From the NCBI GenBank assembly GCA_024234055.1, contig JACKOW010000006.1, forward strand, positions 124,001 through 188,000: a DNA stretch of 64,000 nucleotides, in the 5' to 3' direction. The notes below the pieces were generated by a model. That model searched no databases. It saw only the letters and a list, made by a program, of their open reading frames with translations, and was not told where the DNA came from. The stretch is from Rhodanobacteraceae bacterium (GTDB lineage Bacteria; Pseudomonadota; Gammaproteobacteria; Xanthomonadales; SZUA-5). Below are positions 56,414 through 64,000 of the stretch, piece by piece. The position numbers and the translations under genes were made by a program. Positions within the stretch are counted from its first letter, which is position 1, and every line of letters begins with the position of its first letter.

Positions 56414-56442
56414 ATCGGACGCCCATCGGACGGTCTACGGAC
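56414..56442 (-). promoter_or_regulatory. three phased 7-bp direct repeats, candidate activator site
   Basis: ATCGGAC at 56414-56420 and 56425-56431 and TACGGAC at 56436-56442 start exactly 11 bp apart, so all face the same side of the helix. They are about 50-90 bp upstream of the sigma-54 element, a usual distance for enhancer sites. Binding by the local NtrC-like regulator is inferred. Confidence 0.45.
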
Positions 56443-56572
56443 AGCGAAGTCGGGGCGGCCCGGGCAGGCTTGCCGTCGCCACCAGTCGGCGCCCGTCCCC
56501 GAGCCGCTTGCCCGACGGCACGCGCTGCCGTAGCGTGCTCGATTGCCATCCCGCAGCCGAGCGAGACCTACC

Positions 56573-56944
56573 ATGCAATGTCCCAAGTGCCAGGCCGATA
56601 TGGAAAAAGTGGCGACTGCCCACGGCGTGGTCGATCGCTGCACTGCTTGCAAGGGCCTGTGGTTCGATCTGATGGAACATGAGGAGCTCAAGGCCGATGC
56701 CGACATCATCGATATCGGCAGTGAGGAGCTTGGCCGCAGGCACAACGCGATCGACCGGATTCACTGCCCGGTGTGCCCGAACAGCCAGATGCTGCGCATG
56801 GTCGATCCTCAACAGCCCCACATCTGGTTCGAGAGCTGCCCGGTCTGCTACGGACGTTATTTCGACGCCGGCGAGTTCCGCGATTTGAGCGAACACAGCC
56901 TGGGCGATCTGTTCAAGCGCTGGCGCGCCAAGGCGCGCGACTGA
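56573..56944 (+). CDS. zf-TFIIB zinc-ribbon protein
   Basis: A 123-residue cytoplasmic protein with two zinc-binding half-sites, MQCPKCQADM...DRCTACKGLWFD (1-35) and HCPVCPNSQM...ESCPVCYGRYFDAGE (65-105), as in the bacterial zf-TFIIB family. Function is unknown. It is divergent from the efflux operon and 54 bp upstream of a membrane protein gene, possibly co-transcribed. Confidence 0.88.
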   Translation: MQCPKCQADMEKVATAHGVVDRCTACKGLWFDLMEHEELKADADIIDIGSEELGRRHNAIDRIHCPVCPNSQMLRMVDPQQPHIWFESCPVCYGRYFDAGEFRDLSEHSLGDLFKRWRAKARD

Positions 56945-56998
56945 GTCTGGGCGGCTGCCGACCGGCACTCTTCCAGCGAACTGAAGACGCCCCAGACC

Positions 56999-57877
56999 AT
57001 GCAGCTGGCTGCACTCTCCATCCTCCGGTCCAAACAGTGGGTACCGCTGACAGCGGACGATCTGACCAGTCTCGACCGCGAAGGTGCGCGTGGCCTCAAC
57101 AACGCAACCATGCACAGCCTGAGATTGGCCCATCGCCGAGCGTGGTCGGCGCTGGTCACCCTCGGTATTCTCGTCTTCGGTGCCCGAACCCTGGGATGGC
57201 CAGCTTCGGGACTGTTGGCCTTCCTCGCAGTGAGCGCCGCACTGCCGGTGTTGATGGATATCGTGCGTTGGAGCATGGCGCGCCGTTGGATCAGGTACAG
57301 CTACCTGCGGGAACACCGCACCCATGAGCTGCTGATGCTGGCTTGGCAGGTCGAACGCGAACAGAGCGTGCGGCTGGCCCCGACGTCGGCGCCGAGCGAA
57401 GGGAAGACGCTGATAGTCGCGGTGCTGTGCACGCTGTTCGGGCTGCCCGGCGTGGGTGCGCTGCTGGTGGCCCTGGACTGGACCAATCTCGAACAAATCT
57501 GGGCCAATTACTATCTGCCCTTGCTGACCCTGGGCTACGTCGTTTGGACGCTGGTGCGCGACTTCGCCGACATTCGCTACGTCATGGGCGCCAATGTGGG
57601 CACACGCTCGCTCTGTCTGGAGAGCGATGGCGCTCTGGACATTTATGCCTTGGCCGCTGTCTTCGGTGTGCTCATGCTGCCATTGGGCGCGGTGGGCGCC
57701 CTGGTCCTGCCGTTTCTGGTCCAGCTGCTGCGACTGGCTTGGTGCGTGTGGCGCTACGTATGGCTGCGGCAGGCGCGGCACATGCTCAGCCGACGCGTAC
57801 ACTTGCATCAGACCGCATCAGCCAGGGCTCTGGCCGGAGCAGCAGATGGCCAGACAGACGCAGGTTCAGCCGGGTGA
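56999..57877 (+). CDS. hypothetical membrane protein
   Basis: A 292-residue protein with about six hydrophobic segments (about 50-70, 75-95, 140-160, 170-190, 210-230, 235-255) and a cytoplasmic N-terminus. No family is recognised. It overlaps the convergent CbiM-like gene by 12 bp at the 3' end. Confidence 0.72.
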   Translation: MQLAALSILRSKQWVPLTADDLTSLDREGARGLNNATMHSLRLAHRRAWSALVTLGILVFGARTLGWPASGLLAFLAVSAALPVLMDIVRWSMARRWIRYSYLREHRTHELLMLAWQVEREQSVRLAPTSAPSEGKTLIVAVLCTLFGLPGVGALLVALDWTNLEQIWANYYLPLLTLGYVVWTLVRDFADIRYVMGANVGTRSLCLESDGALDIYALAAVFGVLMLPLGAVGALVLPFLVQLLRLAWCVWRYVWLRQARHMLSRRVHLHQTASARALAGAADGQTDAGSAG

Positions 57878-58528
57878 GCCGAAATCCAGATAGCTGGGGT
57901 CATGAAAGGTCGCTACCCAGCGCGGCCGATAGGCAACAGCCAGTGTCAGCACTGCTCCGGTGGCAAAGCCTTCGGGAAACATCAGGGCTGGAACCGTGAG
58001 CAGGAAGTTCTCACCCAGGGTGCCGAGGTCAAAGACGCCAAGGCTGAGCAGGATCAGGCACTTGCCGATCTGAGCGGCGGCAATCGAGAGTGCGCCGGCC
58101 AGGAAGGCGTTGAACAGCAGATACACAAACAGATGCGCCGGCAGCCTTCGCTGCGCGAAATCCAGCAGTGCGGTTGTGATCAGCACCGGCAACAGACCGG
58201 TCAGCAGCAGATCCAGTGCCGGGCTGAGCCAGTAGCGCTGCCAGGACAGGGCCACCAGTCCTACCGCCAGCGCCTGCAGCAGGGTGGCGAAGCGCCAGCC
58301 CAGCATCAGTGCCGCAATGCTGGCGCCGAACAGATGCAGATCCAGCCCAGGCTGCAACTCGATGCGCCCCAGACGGGCACCCACGCTCAGGGCCAGCAGG
58401 GCGAAGAACACCGCCTGCGCCTCCAGATCACGCAAACGCCGCCATTCGATGCCGAGCAAGGCCAGCACCAACACAGCCAGCGCCAGCAGCATGGCGGCGA
58501 CCGTCAGCCAAAATGGAAGTGCAGGCAC
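57866..58528 (-). CDS. CbiM-like energy-coupling-factor permease
   Basis: A 220-residue protein with about seven hydrophobic helices resembling the CbiM/substrate-specificity membrane component: HLFGASIAALMLGW, LPAHLFVYLLFNAFLAGALS and the C-terminal LPEGFATGAVL-like PEGFATGAVLT. Such proteins capture metals or vitamins for ECF transporters, but no ATPase or CbiQ partner is present nearby. Its end overlaps the convergent gene by 12 bp. Confidence 0.75.
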   Translation of the reverse strand: MPALPFWLTVAAMLLALAVLVLALLGIEWRRLRDLEAQAVFFALLALSVGARLGRIELQPGLDLHLFGASIAALMLGWRFATLLQALAVGLVALSWQRYWLSPALDLLLTGLLPVLITTALLDFAQRRLPAHLFVYLLFNAFLAGALSIAAAQIGKCLILLSLGVFDLGTLGENFLLTVPALMFPEGFATGAVLTLAVAYRPRWVATFHDPSYLDFGSPG

Positions 58529-59427
58529 TGCGCGGCAGTCTCATGTGATCCAGGCCAGCCTTGAGTCTGGCGCAGGCGGAAGCACTTCGGGCTGATCGGG
58601 ATCAGATGCGGGGCAGGGGGCACGGGGCAGGGGGCACGGGAGAAGCCGGCGTCATTGCGAGCCACCTGTTCCGGCCTGAAACTGCCCACGGGCCATGAAC
58701 CACAAACCCGCCTGTAGGAGCGACCTCGCGTCGCGACCGGCACCGCGACGACCCCGTCCTGAGGCAGGTCGCGGCAAGAAGCCGGACGCCGAGAACACGA
58801 AGGACAAGCAGAGAGAACACGAAGAAAAGCGTGAATATCTTCGATCTGCCCGGAAAACGGTCGTGCGTAGCCCGTTGTGCCGCGCAGCGCTCTGCGGGCG
58901 GTGACGCGAAAGCGTCCCGCTGAGCCGCTGCGCGGCACAACGGGCTACGACAGGCGGTTTTGCGCCAACTTCGTCAATTCAATGACCTACGATATGGGTT
59001 CATGGAGAGCGTAGCGAAGCAATCCGGGAGTGTGCGGCGCTACCTTGGATTGCTTCGTCGCCGCGCTCCTCGCAATGACGCATCAATAACCTACGACATG
59101 GGTTCATGGAGAGCGCCGGCCATTGTGGGTCCAGACAAGTCTGGACCGACAACAGCCAGAAGCCCGTAGCCTTTCCCGTGCCCCGTGCCCCGTGCCCCGT
59201 GCCCCGTGCCCCGTGCCCTCCTGCCCTCCTGCCCTGCCCTCGTGCCCTCCTGCCCTCGTGCCCTCGTGCCCTCGTGCCCTCCCCCCCCCGCCCTTCGACC
59301 AATGGTGAATAGCCGTTGCCGGCTGACGCTCGCACCATGCACCTGCCGCAAATCGCGGCGTGCGCCGAGTCTGACCATCAGGACCGCGGCGACGCCCGCA
59401 CAGACTCAGATCGGAGGGGAGGACAGC
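58529..59427. repeat. 0.9-kb repeat cluster upstream of the porin gene
   Basis: No gene is seen. It contains a short GGGGCAGGGGGCACG tract (about 58612-58640), the GCCACCTGT module (about 58655-58702), half of a GTAGGAGCGACC module (58714-58741), a fully paired GTAGCCCG element (58867-58948) and a CAATCC...CAATGAC module (59006-59079). A GGTCCAGACAAGTCTGGACC dyad (59128-59147), (CCCCGTG)n (59175-59217) and a GAGGGCAC-type octamer tract (59218-59290) follow. Confidence 0.8.
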
Positions 59428-60774
59428 ATGAACGCAGGACAACCGAAGCGTCGCCCGCTGGCGCGCATCCTGGCACTGACGCTGGCGCTGGGTGCGCCTG
59501 TGGTCGGCTTTGCCCAGACCGGCAAGGAAGCCGAACTGGAGACGCGCATCCAGATGCTCGAAGCACAACTGGCGGAGCTCAAGGCCATGGTGGCCGAACA
59601 GAAGGCAGCCACAGCGCCGGCACCGGCGCCGGCTGCCGGTTCGCCGCCACCGATACAAGCGACCACGATCACGCCGGGGGCGGTCGCCGGAACCAAATTC
59701 ACGGTGGGCGGTTTCGTGCGCACCGAGATGATGTACACCAAGACCGAAGACGGCGAACTCGCCGACAGCAGTGCCGGTCGCGACCTCTACCTGCCTGGCG
59801 CCATTCCCGTGGGCGCGCCCGACGAGGGTTCCGCCGACTACGATTCGACCATCAAGTTCTCCCGACTGTGGTTCGGTGTCGACAACGTCTCCGATGCCGG
59901 TGACAAGGTCACGGCGCGGGTGGAGTTGGACTTCTTCGGCGGCGCGCTGGGCAACGAGGTGGCCACCAATACCTACGGCGCCACCATCCGTCACGCCTTC
60001 GTCGGTTGGAATCAATGGCTGGTGGGTCAGACCTGGTCCAATTTCATGGATGTGGCGGCGCTGACCGAGGCCGTCGATTTCATCGGCCCCACCGATGGCA
60101 CCATCTTCGTGCGCCAGCCGCAGGTGCGCTACAGCAACGGTCCCTGGAGCTTCTCGCTGGAGAACCCGGAAACCACCATCACCCCCTTCGGCGGTGGCGC
60201 CCGCATTTCCAGCGATGACGCCAGCGTGCCGGACTTCACCGCGCGCTACACCCACAAGGCGGCCTGGGGCCACCTCAGCGCCGCAGTCCTGGTGCGCCAG
60301 CTCAGTTATCAGACCGCCGGGGCCAACGGTTTCGACGATACCCAGGTCTCGATCGCCGGCTCGCTGTCCGGCCGCTACAACTTCGATGCCAGCAACGATC
60401 TGCGCTTCGCCATCAATGGTGGCGGCGGTATCGGTCGCTATCTGGGACTGGGTATCGCCAGCGACGCCGTGCTCGATGCCAATGGTGATCTGGATGCGCT
60501 CGACGGCATCGGTGGCTTTGTCGGCTTCCACCATGCCTTCAACTCGCAACTTCGGGGCAATATCTACTACGCCGCTTCGAAGTACGACAACAAGCGCGCC
60601 AACACCGGTACCGGCGTCACCGAGAGCGTCAGTTCGATCTCTGCCAACCTGCTGTATTCGCCGCTGCCCAAGCTGGATGTCGGCGCCGAACTGCGCTTTG
60701 CCGATCGCGAGCTGGAAAGTGGCGTCGATGGTTCGCTGACCCGACTGCAGTTCCTGGCGCGCTATTCGTTCTAG
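59428..60774 (+). CDS. DcaP-like outer-membrane porin
   Basis: A 448-residue protein with signal peptide (cleavage near 30, VVGFAQT), an N-terminal coiled coil (about 33-62, ELETRIQMLEAQLAELKAMV), an Ala-Pro linker and a beta-barrel ending in the outer-membrane signature ARYSF. The coiled coil plus barrel resembles DcaP-type trimeric porins that pass dicarboxylates and other small anions. Good Shine-Dalgarno sequence (GGAGGGGAGG) before the ATG at 59428. Earlier in-frame codons translate the upstream repeats. Confidence 0.87.
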   Translation: MNAGQPKRRPLARILALTLALGAPVVGFAQTGKEAELETRIQMLEAQLAELKAMVAEQKAATAPAPAPAAGSPPPIQATTITPGAVAGTKFTVGGFVRTEMMYTKTEDGELADSSAGRDLYLPGAIPVGAPDEGSADYDSTIKFSRLWFGVDNVSDAGDKVTARVELDFFGGALGNEVATNTYGATIRHAFVGWNQWLVGQTWSNFMDVAALTEAVDFIGPTDGTIFVRQPQVRYSNGPWSFSLENPETTITPFGGGARISSDDASVPDFTARYTHKAAWGHLSAAVLVRQLSYQTAGANGFDDTQVSIAGSLSGRYNFDASNDLRFAINGGGGIGRYLGLGIASDAVLDANGDLDALDGIGGFVGFHHAFNSQLRGNIYYAASKYDNKRANTGTGVTESVSSISANLLYSPLPKLDVGAELRFADRELESGVDGSLTRLQFLARYSF

Positions 60775-61257
60775 CCGGCGCAGAGCGAGGGCACGAGGGT
60801 ACGGATCGAGGGCACGAGGGTACGGATCGAGGGCACGAGGGCGAGAGGGCACGAGGGCACGCAATGCAGACTCGGCGAGATTGAAAGTCTTCGTGCCCTG
60901 GTGCCCTCTCGCCCAATCGCGGGTTCGGGAGGATATGCGTGGCTCGCCATGACATGGCTCTGGTGGGTGCAGACTTGTCTCGACGCCTTTTTGCCGGGAA
61001 TCCAGAAGCGTCCAGACAAGGCTGGACCGACCAAAGCCCTCACCCCTAGCCTTTCCCGTGTCCCGTGTCCCGTGTCCCGTGTCCCGTGTCCCGTGTCCCG
61101 TGTCCCGTGCCCCGTGCCCCGTGCCCCGTGCCCCGTGCCCCGTGCCCCGTGCCCCGGCACCTCCGCAACATTCCAAGCAGCGCCCACGACGGACTTCTAT
61201 ACTGCGGGTGAAACCGGGCCGGGGGGCCCGGGCGCCCTCTCTTGAAGTCCGTCCTAT
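60775..61257. repeat. repeat cluster upstream of the UUP1-like gene
   Basis: An octamer hairpin GAGGGCAC...GTGCCCTC (about 60786-60912), a degenerate dyad pair (about 60967-60984 and 61010-61027), a long (CCCGTGT/CCCCGTG)n heptamer array of about 14 units (61055-61156) and a structured leader (61188-61253). No gene is seen. Confidence 0.8.
61188..61253 (+). promoter_or_regulatory. nested inverted repeats in front of the UUP1-like gene
   Basis: GACGGACTTC (61188-61197) pairs perfectly with GAAGTCCGTC (61244-61253), which ends five bases before the ATG. Inside, CCGGGCC (61214-61220) pairs with GGCCCGG (61225-61231). TATACT (61198-61203) could also be a -10 element. Either an RNA structure hiding the start region or a protein operator is possible. 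Confidence 0.4.
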
Positions 61258-62841
61258 ATGAAGAAGACCCAGCTCTATTTTCTGGCGTTTGTGGTTGCGG
61301 CTATTGGCCTGAGTTGGGCCTGGTACAAGTGGCAGGTATTGCAGTTTCCGCTGAGTCCGCGCGAGGAGGTGGAAGTCTGGTCGGTGGAAGCCCGCCTGGA
61401 ATTCCAGGGCAATGGCGGGCCCAACAAGGTGCGCCTTCAGCTGCCTTCGCGTGGTCCGGCGGCCATACCCGGCTTCACCGTCATCGACGAACGGCTGATC
61501 TCGCGGGGTTACAGCGAGCAGGTCACCAAGACCAAGGAAGGCCGCCAGGTGGAGTGGGTGGTGCGCCGTGCCTCCGGTCGCCAGGTGCTCTACTACCGCG
61601 TCAATGTGGTCCGCGACAGCACGCCCTATGTCGAAACCGGCGAGCCCAAGCTGCGCACGCCGCCGGATCTGAGCGAGGCCCAGACCGCGGCCATCGACAC
61701 CATCTTCGAAGACGTCAAGATGCGTTCGGCCGATGTCGCCACCTTTGCCCGCGAGTTCGTGCGCGAGTTCGCGGCCGAGGATCCGCGTGACGAGGCCCGG
61801 GTGCTGCTTGACGGTCTGGACACCATGGAAGACCGCGCCCAGTTCATTGCCCGGGCGCTGGCGATTCGCAGCATCCCGGCGCGCGTGCTGCACGGTCTGC
61901 CGCTGGGCGAGCCCACCGCCTTCGAACAGCTGCAGCCCTTCCTGCAGGTCCACAACGGCACTGACTGGATCAGCATCAGTGTCACCACCGGCGAGGAAGG
62001 TCTGCCGGAGAATTTCTTCCTGTGGACGCGCAGCGCCCGCGATCTGCTGGTGGTGCAAAGCGACAAGCGACCCAAGGTCGAATTTGCCGTGCAGCGCAAC
62101 CTGGCCGATGCCGTGGCCATTGCCAAGCGCCGCACTGAGGTCCGCAGCGAGGGTCTGGTCAAGTATTCCCTGCTGGGCCTGCCGGTGGAAATGCAGGGCG
62201 TGTTCAAGATCCTGCTGACGGTGCCGATCGGCGCCTTCGTCATGCTGGTCATGCGCAATCTGATCGGCGTCAAGACCTTCGGTACCTTCATGCCGGTGCT
62301 GATCGCGCTGGCCTTCCGCGAAACCCAGATCATCTCCGGTGTCATCCTGTTCTCGCTGGTGGTATCGCTGGGCTTGCTGGCACGCTTCTATCTGGAGCGA
62401 TTACGGCTGTTGCTCGTGCCCAGGCTGACCAGCGTGCTGATTCTGGTGATCCTGTTGATGAGCATGATCAGCGTGATCGCCCACCAGCTGGATATTCCGG
62501 TGGGCTTGTCCATTGCCCTGTTCCCGATGGTGATCATGACCATGACCATCGAGCGCATGTCCATCGCCTGGGACGAGCGCGGACCGGGCACCGCCATCAA
62601 GGAGGGCATCGGCACGCTGATCATCGCCTCGCTGGCCTATACCGTGATGACCTGGGCGCCGCTGGAGCATCTGGTGTTCGTGTTCCCGGAACTGCTGTTG
62701 GTGCTGCTCGGCATCACCCTGCTGCTGGGGCGCTATTCCGGCTATCGATTGACTGAGTTGTTTCGTTTCCGGGCGCTCGCCGCCGAGCGCGAAGAGGCGC
62801 TGAAGAAAGGGCCGCCGGCTGACACGGACGCCAAGCCATGA
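61258..62841 (+). CDS. UUP1-family protein: inactive transglutaminase fused to seven membrane helices
   Basis: A 527-residue protein. One helix at about 5-24 leads into a periplasmic transglutaminase-like domain (about 40-290) without a recognisable Cys-His-Asp set. Seven hydrophobic helices follow (about 305-500), beginning GVFKILLTVPIGAFVMLVMRNLIGVKTFGTFMPVLIAL. This matches the Transglut_i_TM/7TM_transglut architecture. Its stop overlaps the ATG of an ATP-grasp gene (ATGA), the conserved gene pair predicted by comparative genomics to belong to peptide- or amino-acid-ligation systems. Confidence 0.9.
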   Translation: MKKTQLYFLAFVVAAIGLSWAWYKWQVLQFPLSPREEVEVWSVEARLEFQGNGGPNKVRLQLPSRGPAAIPGFTVIDERLISRGYSEQVTKTKEGRQVEWVVRRASGRQVLYYRVNVVRDSTPYVETGEPKLRTPPDLSEAQTAAIDTIFEDVKMRSADVATFAREFVREFAAEDPRDEARVLLDGLDTMEDRAQFIARALAIRSIPARVLHGLPLGEPTAFEQLQPFLQVHNGTDWISISVTTGEEGLPENFFLWTRSARDLLVVQSDKRPKVEFAVQRNLADAVAIAKRRTEVRSEGLVKYSLLGLPVEMQGVFKILLTVPIGAFVMLVMRNLIGVKTFGTFMPVLIALAFRETQIISGVILFSLVVSLGLLARFYLERLRLLLVPRLTSVLILVILLMSMISVIAHQLDIPVGLSIALFPMVIMTMTIERMSIAWDERGPGTAIKEGIGTLIIASLAYTVMTWAPLEHLVFVFPELLLVLLGITLLLGRYSGYRLTELFRFRALAAEREEALKKGPPADTDAKP

Positions 62842-63791
62842 TCAACCCCTTCCGCATTGCCAGGCGCTTGCGCGAGATCGGCCTGGCGGGCATCAATCAG
62901 CGCAACGCGGATTTCGTGCTGCGCTACAACGCCCGCCGCTTCTATCCGCGCGTGGACGACAAGGTGCTGACCAAGAAGCTCGCCATCGAGCACGGCCTGC
63001 CGGTGCCCGAGCTGTATGCCGTGGTTCGAGAAGAACACGAGATCGAGGAGCTGCACGCCACGCTCAAGGATCGCGAGAGCTTCGTTGCCAAGCCGGCACA
63101 TGGCTCCGGCGGTGACGGCATCCTGGTGATCACCGGTCGCCGCGGCGCCAAGTACCGCCGCAGCAACGGCCAGCTGATGGATCAGGACGATTTCGAGCAC
63201 CATCTGTCGAACACCCTGTCGGGCCTGTTCAGCCTCGGTGGCCAGCCAGACGCGGTGCTGATCGAATACTGCGTGCAGTTCGATCCCATCTTCGATCACG
63301 TCAGCTACAAGGGCGTGCCCGATGTACGCGTGATCGTGTTCAAGGGCTATCCGGTGATGGCCATGATCCGCCTGCCCACGCGCATGTCCGATGGCAAGGC
63401 CAATCTGCACCAGGGCGCCATCGGTGTCGGCATCGACATTCCCACCGGGCTCACCCGACGCGGCGTCTGGGGCAACGAGCCGGTCAAGGAACACCCCGAT
63501 ACCGAGCACTCGATCATTGGCCTGGAAATTCCACGTTGGGACGAACTGCTGATGATCGCGGCCCGGGCCAGCGAGATGAGCGGACTCGGTTACGTCGGCG
63601 TCGATCTGGTGCTCGACAAGGACCTCGGTCCGCTGATCCTGGAGCTCAACGCGCGCCCGGGTCTGGCCATCCAGATCGCCAACGGCAACGGCCTGGTGCA
63701 CCGTTTGCGCAAGGTCGAGGCGCTCGAAGCCATCGACCCCGATCCCGCCGCCCGCGTGGCCTGGTCCCGCCGCGAATTCCCGACGCTGTAG
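62838..63791 (+). CDS. alpha-L-glutamate ligase-like ATP-grasp protein
   Basis: A 317-residue cytoplasmic protein with an ATP-grasp fold: FVAKPAHGSGGDGILVI (glycine-rich loop, about 90-105), VLIEYCVQF, RVIVFKGYPVMAMIRLPTRMSDGKANLHQGAIGVGID and the metal site LELNARPGLAIQIAN. It matches the ATPgrasp_ST family of sugar-transferase- and RimK-like ligases that add amino acids such as glutamate. Coupled to the preceding UUP1-like gene by ATGA at 62838-62841. The acceptor is unknown; the third usual partner, a RimB-like protease, is not in the window. Confidence 0.9.
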   Translation: MINPFRIARRLREIGLAGINQRNADFVLRYNARRFYPRVDDKVLTKKLAIEHGLPVPELYAVVREEHEIEELHATLKDRESFVAKPAHGSGGDGILVITGRRGAKYRRSNGQLMDQDDFEHHLSNTLSGLFSLGGQPDAVLIEYCVQFDPIFDHVSYKGVPDVRVIVFKGYPVMAMIRLPTRMSDGKANLHQGAIGVGIDIPTGLTRRGVWGNEPVKEHPDTEHSIIGLEIPRWDELLMIAARASEMSGLGYVGVDLVLDKDLGPLILELNARPGLAIQIANGNGLVHRLRKVEALEAIDPDPAARVAWSRREFPTL

Positions 63792-64000
63792 CCGCGGCCC
63801 AGGGCCGTAACCCTGTGGGAGCGGGCTCTGCCCGCGACGGGCGATGCGCCAATCAGGGTCGTTCAGGTGCCGAGCCACGAGAGCGGGAAAACAGCCAGAA
63901 TCATCAACGCGGAGAACGCAGAGAGTCGCGGAGAACGCAATGAGGAGCCGATCCAGGATCGCCCTTTGCGTTCTCTGCGTCCTGCTGCTGTCGTCAGGTC
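63792..64000. repeat. right-end intergenic region with two hairpin modules
   Basis: A GTGGGAGCGGGCTCTGCCCGCGACGGG hairpin (about 63815-63841) and an inverted CGGAGAACGCA...TGCGTTCTCTGCG module (about 63909-63985), both of dispersed families seen elsewhere in the window. No gene is seen; a gene may start beyond the edge. Confidence 0.6.

Noticed and set aside
59104..62058. Minus-strand open frame of 984 codons
   Set aside because: Antisense to the porin and UUP1-like genes and through repeat arrays; no protein-like composition.

Overview
The window looks like a chromosomal piece of a high-GC gammaproteobacterium, most likely of the Lysobacterales (Xanthomonadales). The grounds are gene content (PlsB, E. 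coli-type NADP isocitrate dehydrogenase, PyrF, a DcaP-type porin, a LacI/SLC45-type transporter/GH13 amylase locus, an UUP1/ATP-grasp pair), the C-terminal GFE tail on a secreted dehydrogenase, and intergenic regions packed with dispersed inverted modules and 7-9 bp microsatellites. Genus cannot be read from this. All family assignments rest on motifs seen by eye and on memory of the families; no search was run.

Layout. (1) 1-17188, minus strand: one long tightly packed surface-glycan or glycoconjugate cluster. In transcription order it has two membrane SGNH hydrolases with carbohydrate-binding-like domains, a GT4-GT2 fusion, a GT2, two GT4s, a 1086-residue protein with two tandem GT4 units, a UbiA-type prenyltransferase, two GT-A glycosyltransferases and, cut by the left edge, a WelO5-like Fe(II)/2-oxoglutarate enzyme carrying the halogenase-type HxG motif. 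Many junctions are ATGA overlaps. (2) 17450-22002: LacI regulator, periplasmic GH13 amylase lipoprotein and SLC45-like sugar permease (maltodextrin use). (3) 22610-27867: icd, an NDUFA9-like reductase, a BON-LysM protein and a secreted transglutaminase-like protein. (4) 28205-31083: ECF sigma factor with DUF3379 anti-sigma factor, a DUF3592 membrane protein and vapBC with an operator-like dyad. (5) 31424-38191: secreted sugar-dehydrogenase-like protein, plsB, a lipoprotein, a strong candidate for an unannotated small RNA (about 36845-36944, minus) and pyrF. (6) 38292-40005: an IS1380-family element with a frameshifted transposase. (7) 40217-47521: M1 aminopeptidase, an SSF-histidine kinase-receiver hybrid, maiA and an ATP-grasp protein. 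(8) 47767-56316: an efflux module made of a MacA-like adaptor, ABC ATPase, two FtsX/MacB-type permeases, a four-helix-bundle protein, a sigma-54 activator and a frameshifted NtrY-like kinase. A good sigma-54 promoter with phased upstream repeats sits before the adaptor gene, so the locus appears to contain its own control circuit. (9) 56573-63791: zinc-ribbon protein, two membrane proteins, a DcaP-type porin and the UUP1-ATP-grasp pair.

Best candidates for something undescribed are the HxG halogenase-like enzyme inside a glycan cluster, the small RNA, the sigma-54 circuit, and the composite dyad-plus-heptamer intergenic element present in four copies. No tRNA, rRNA, CRISPR array or replication origin was seen.
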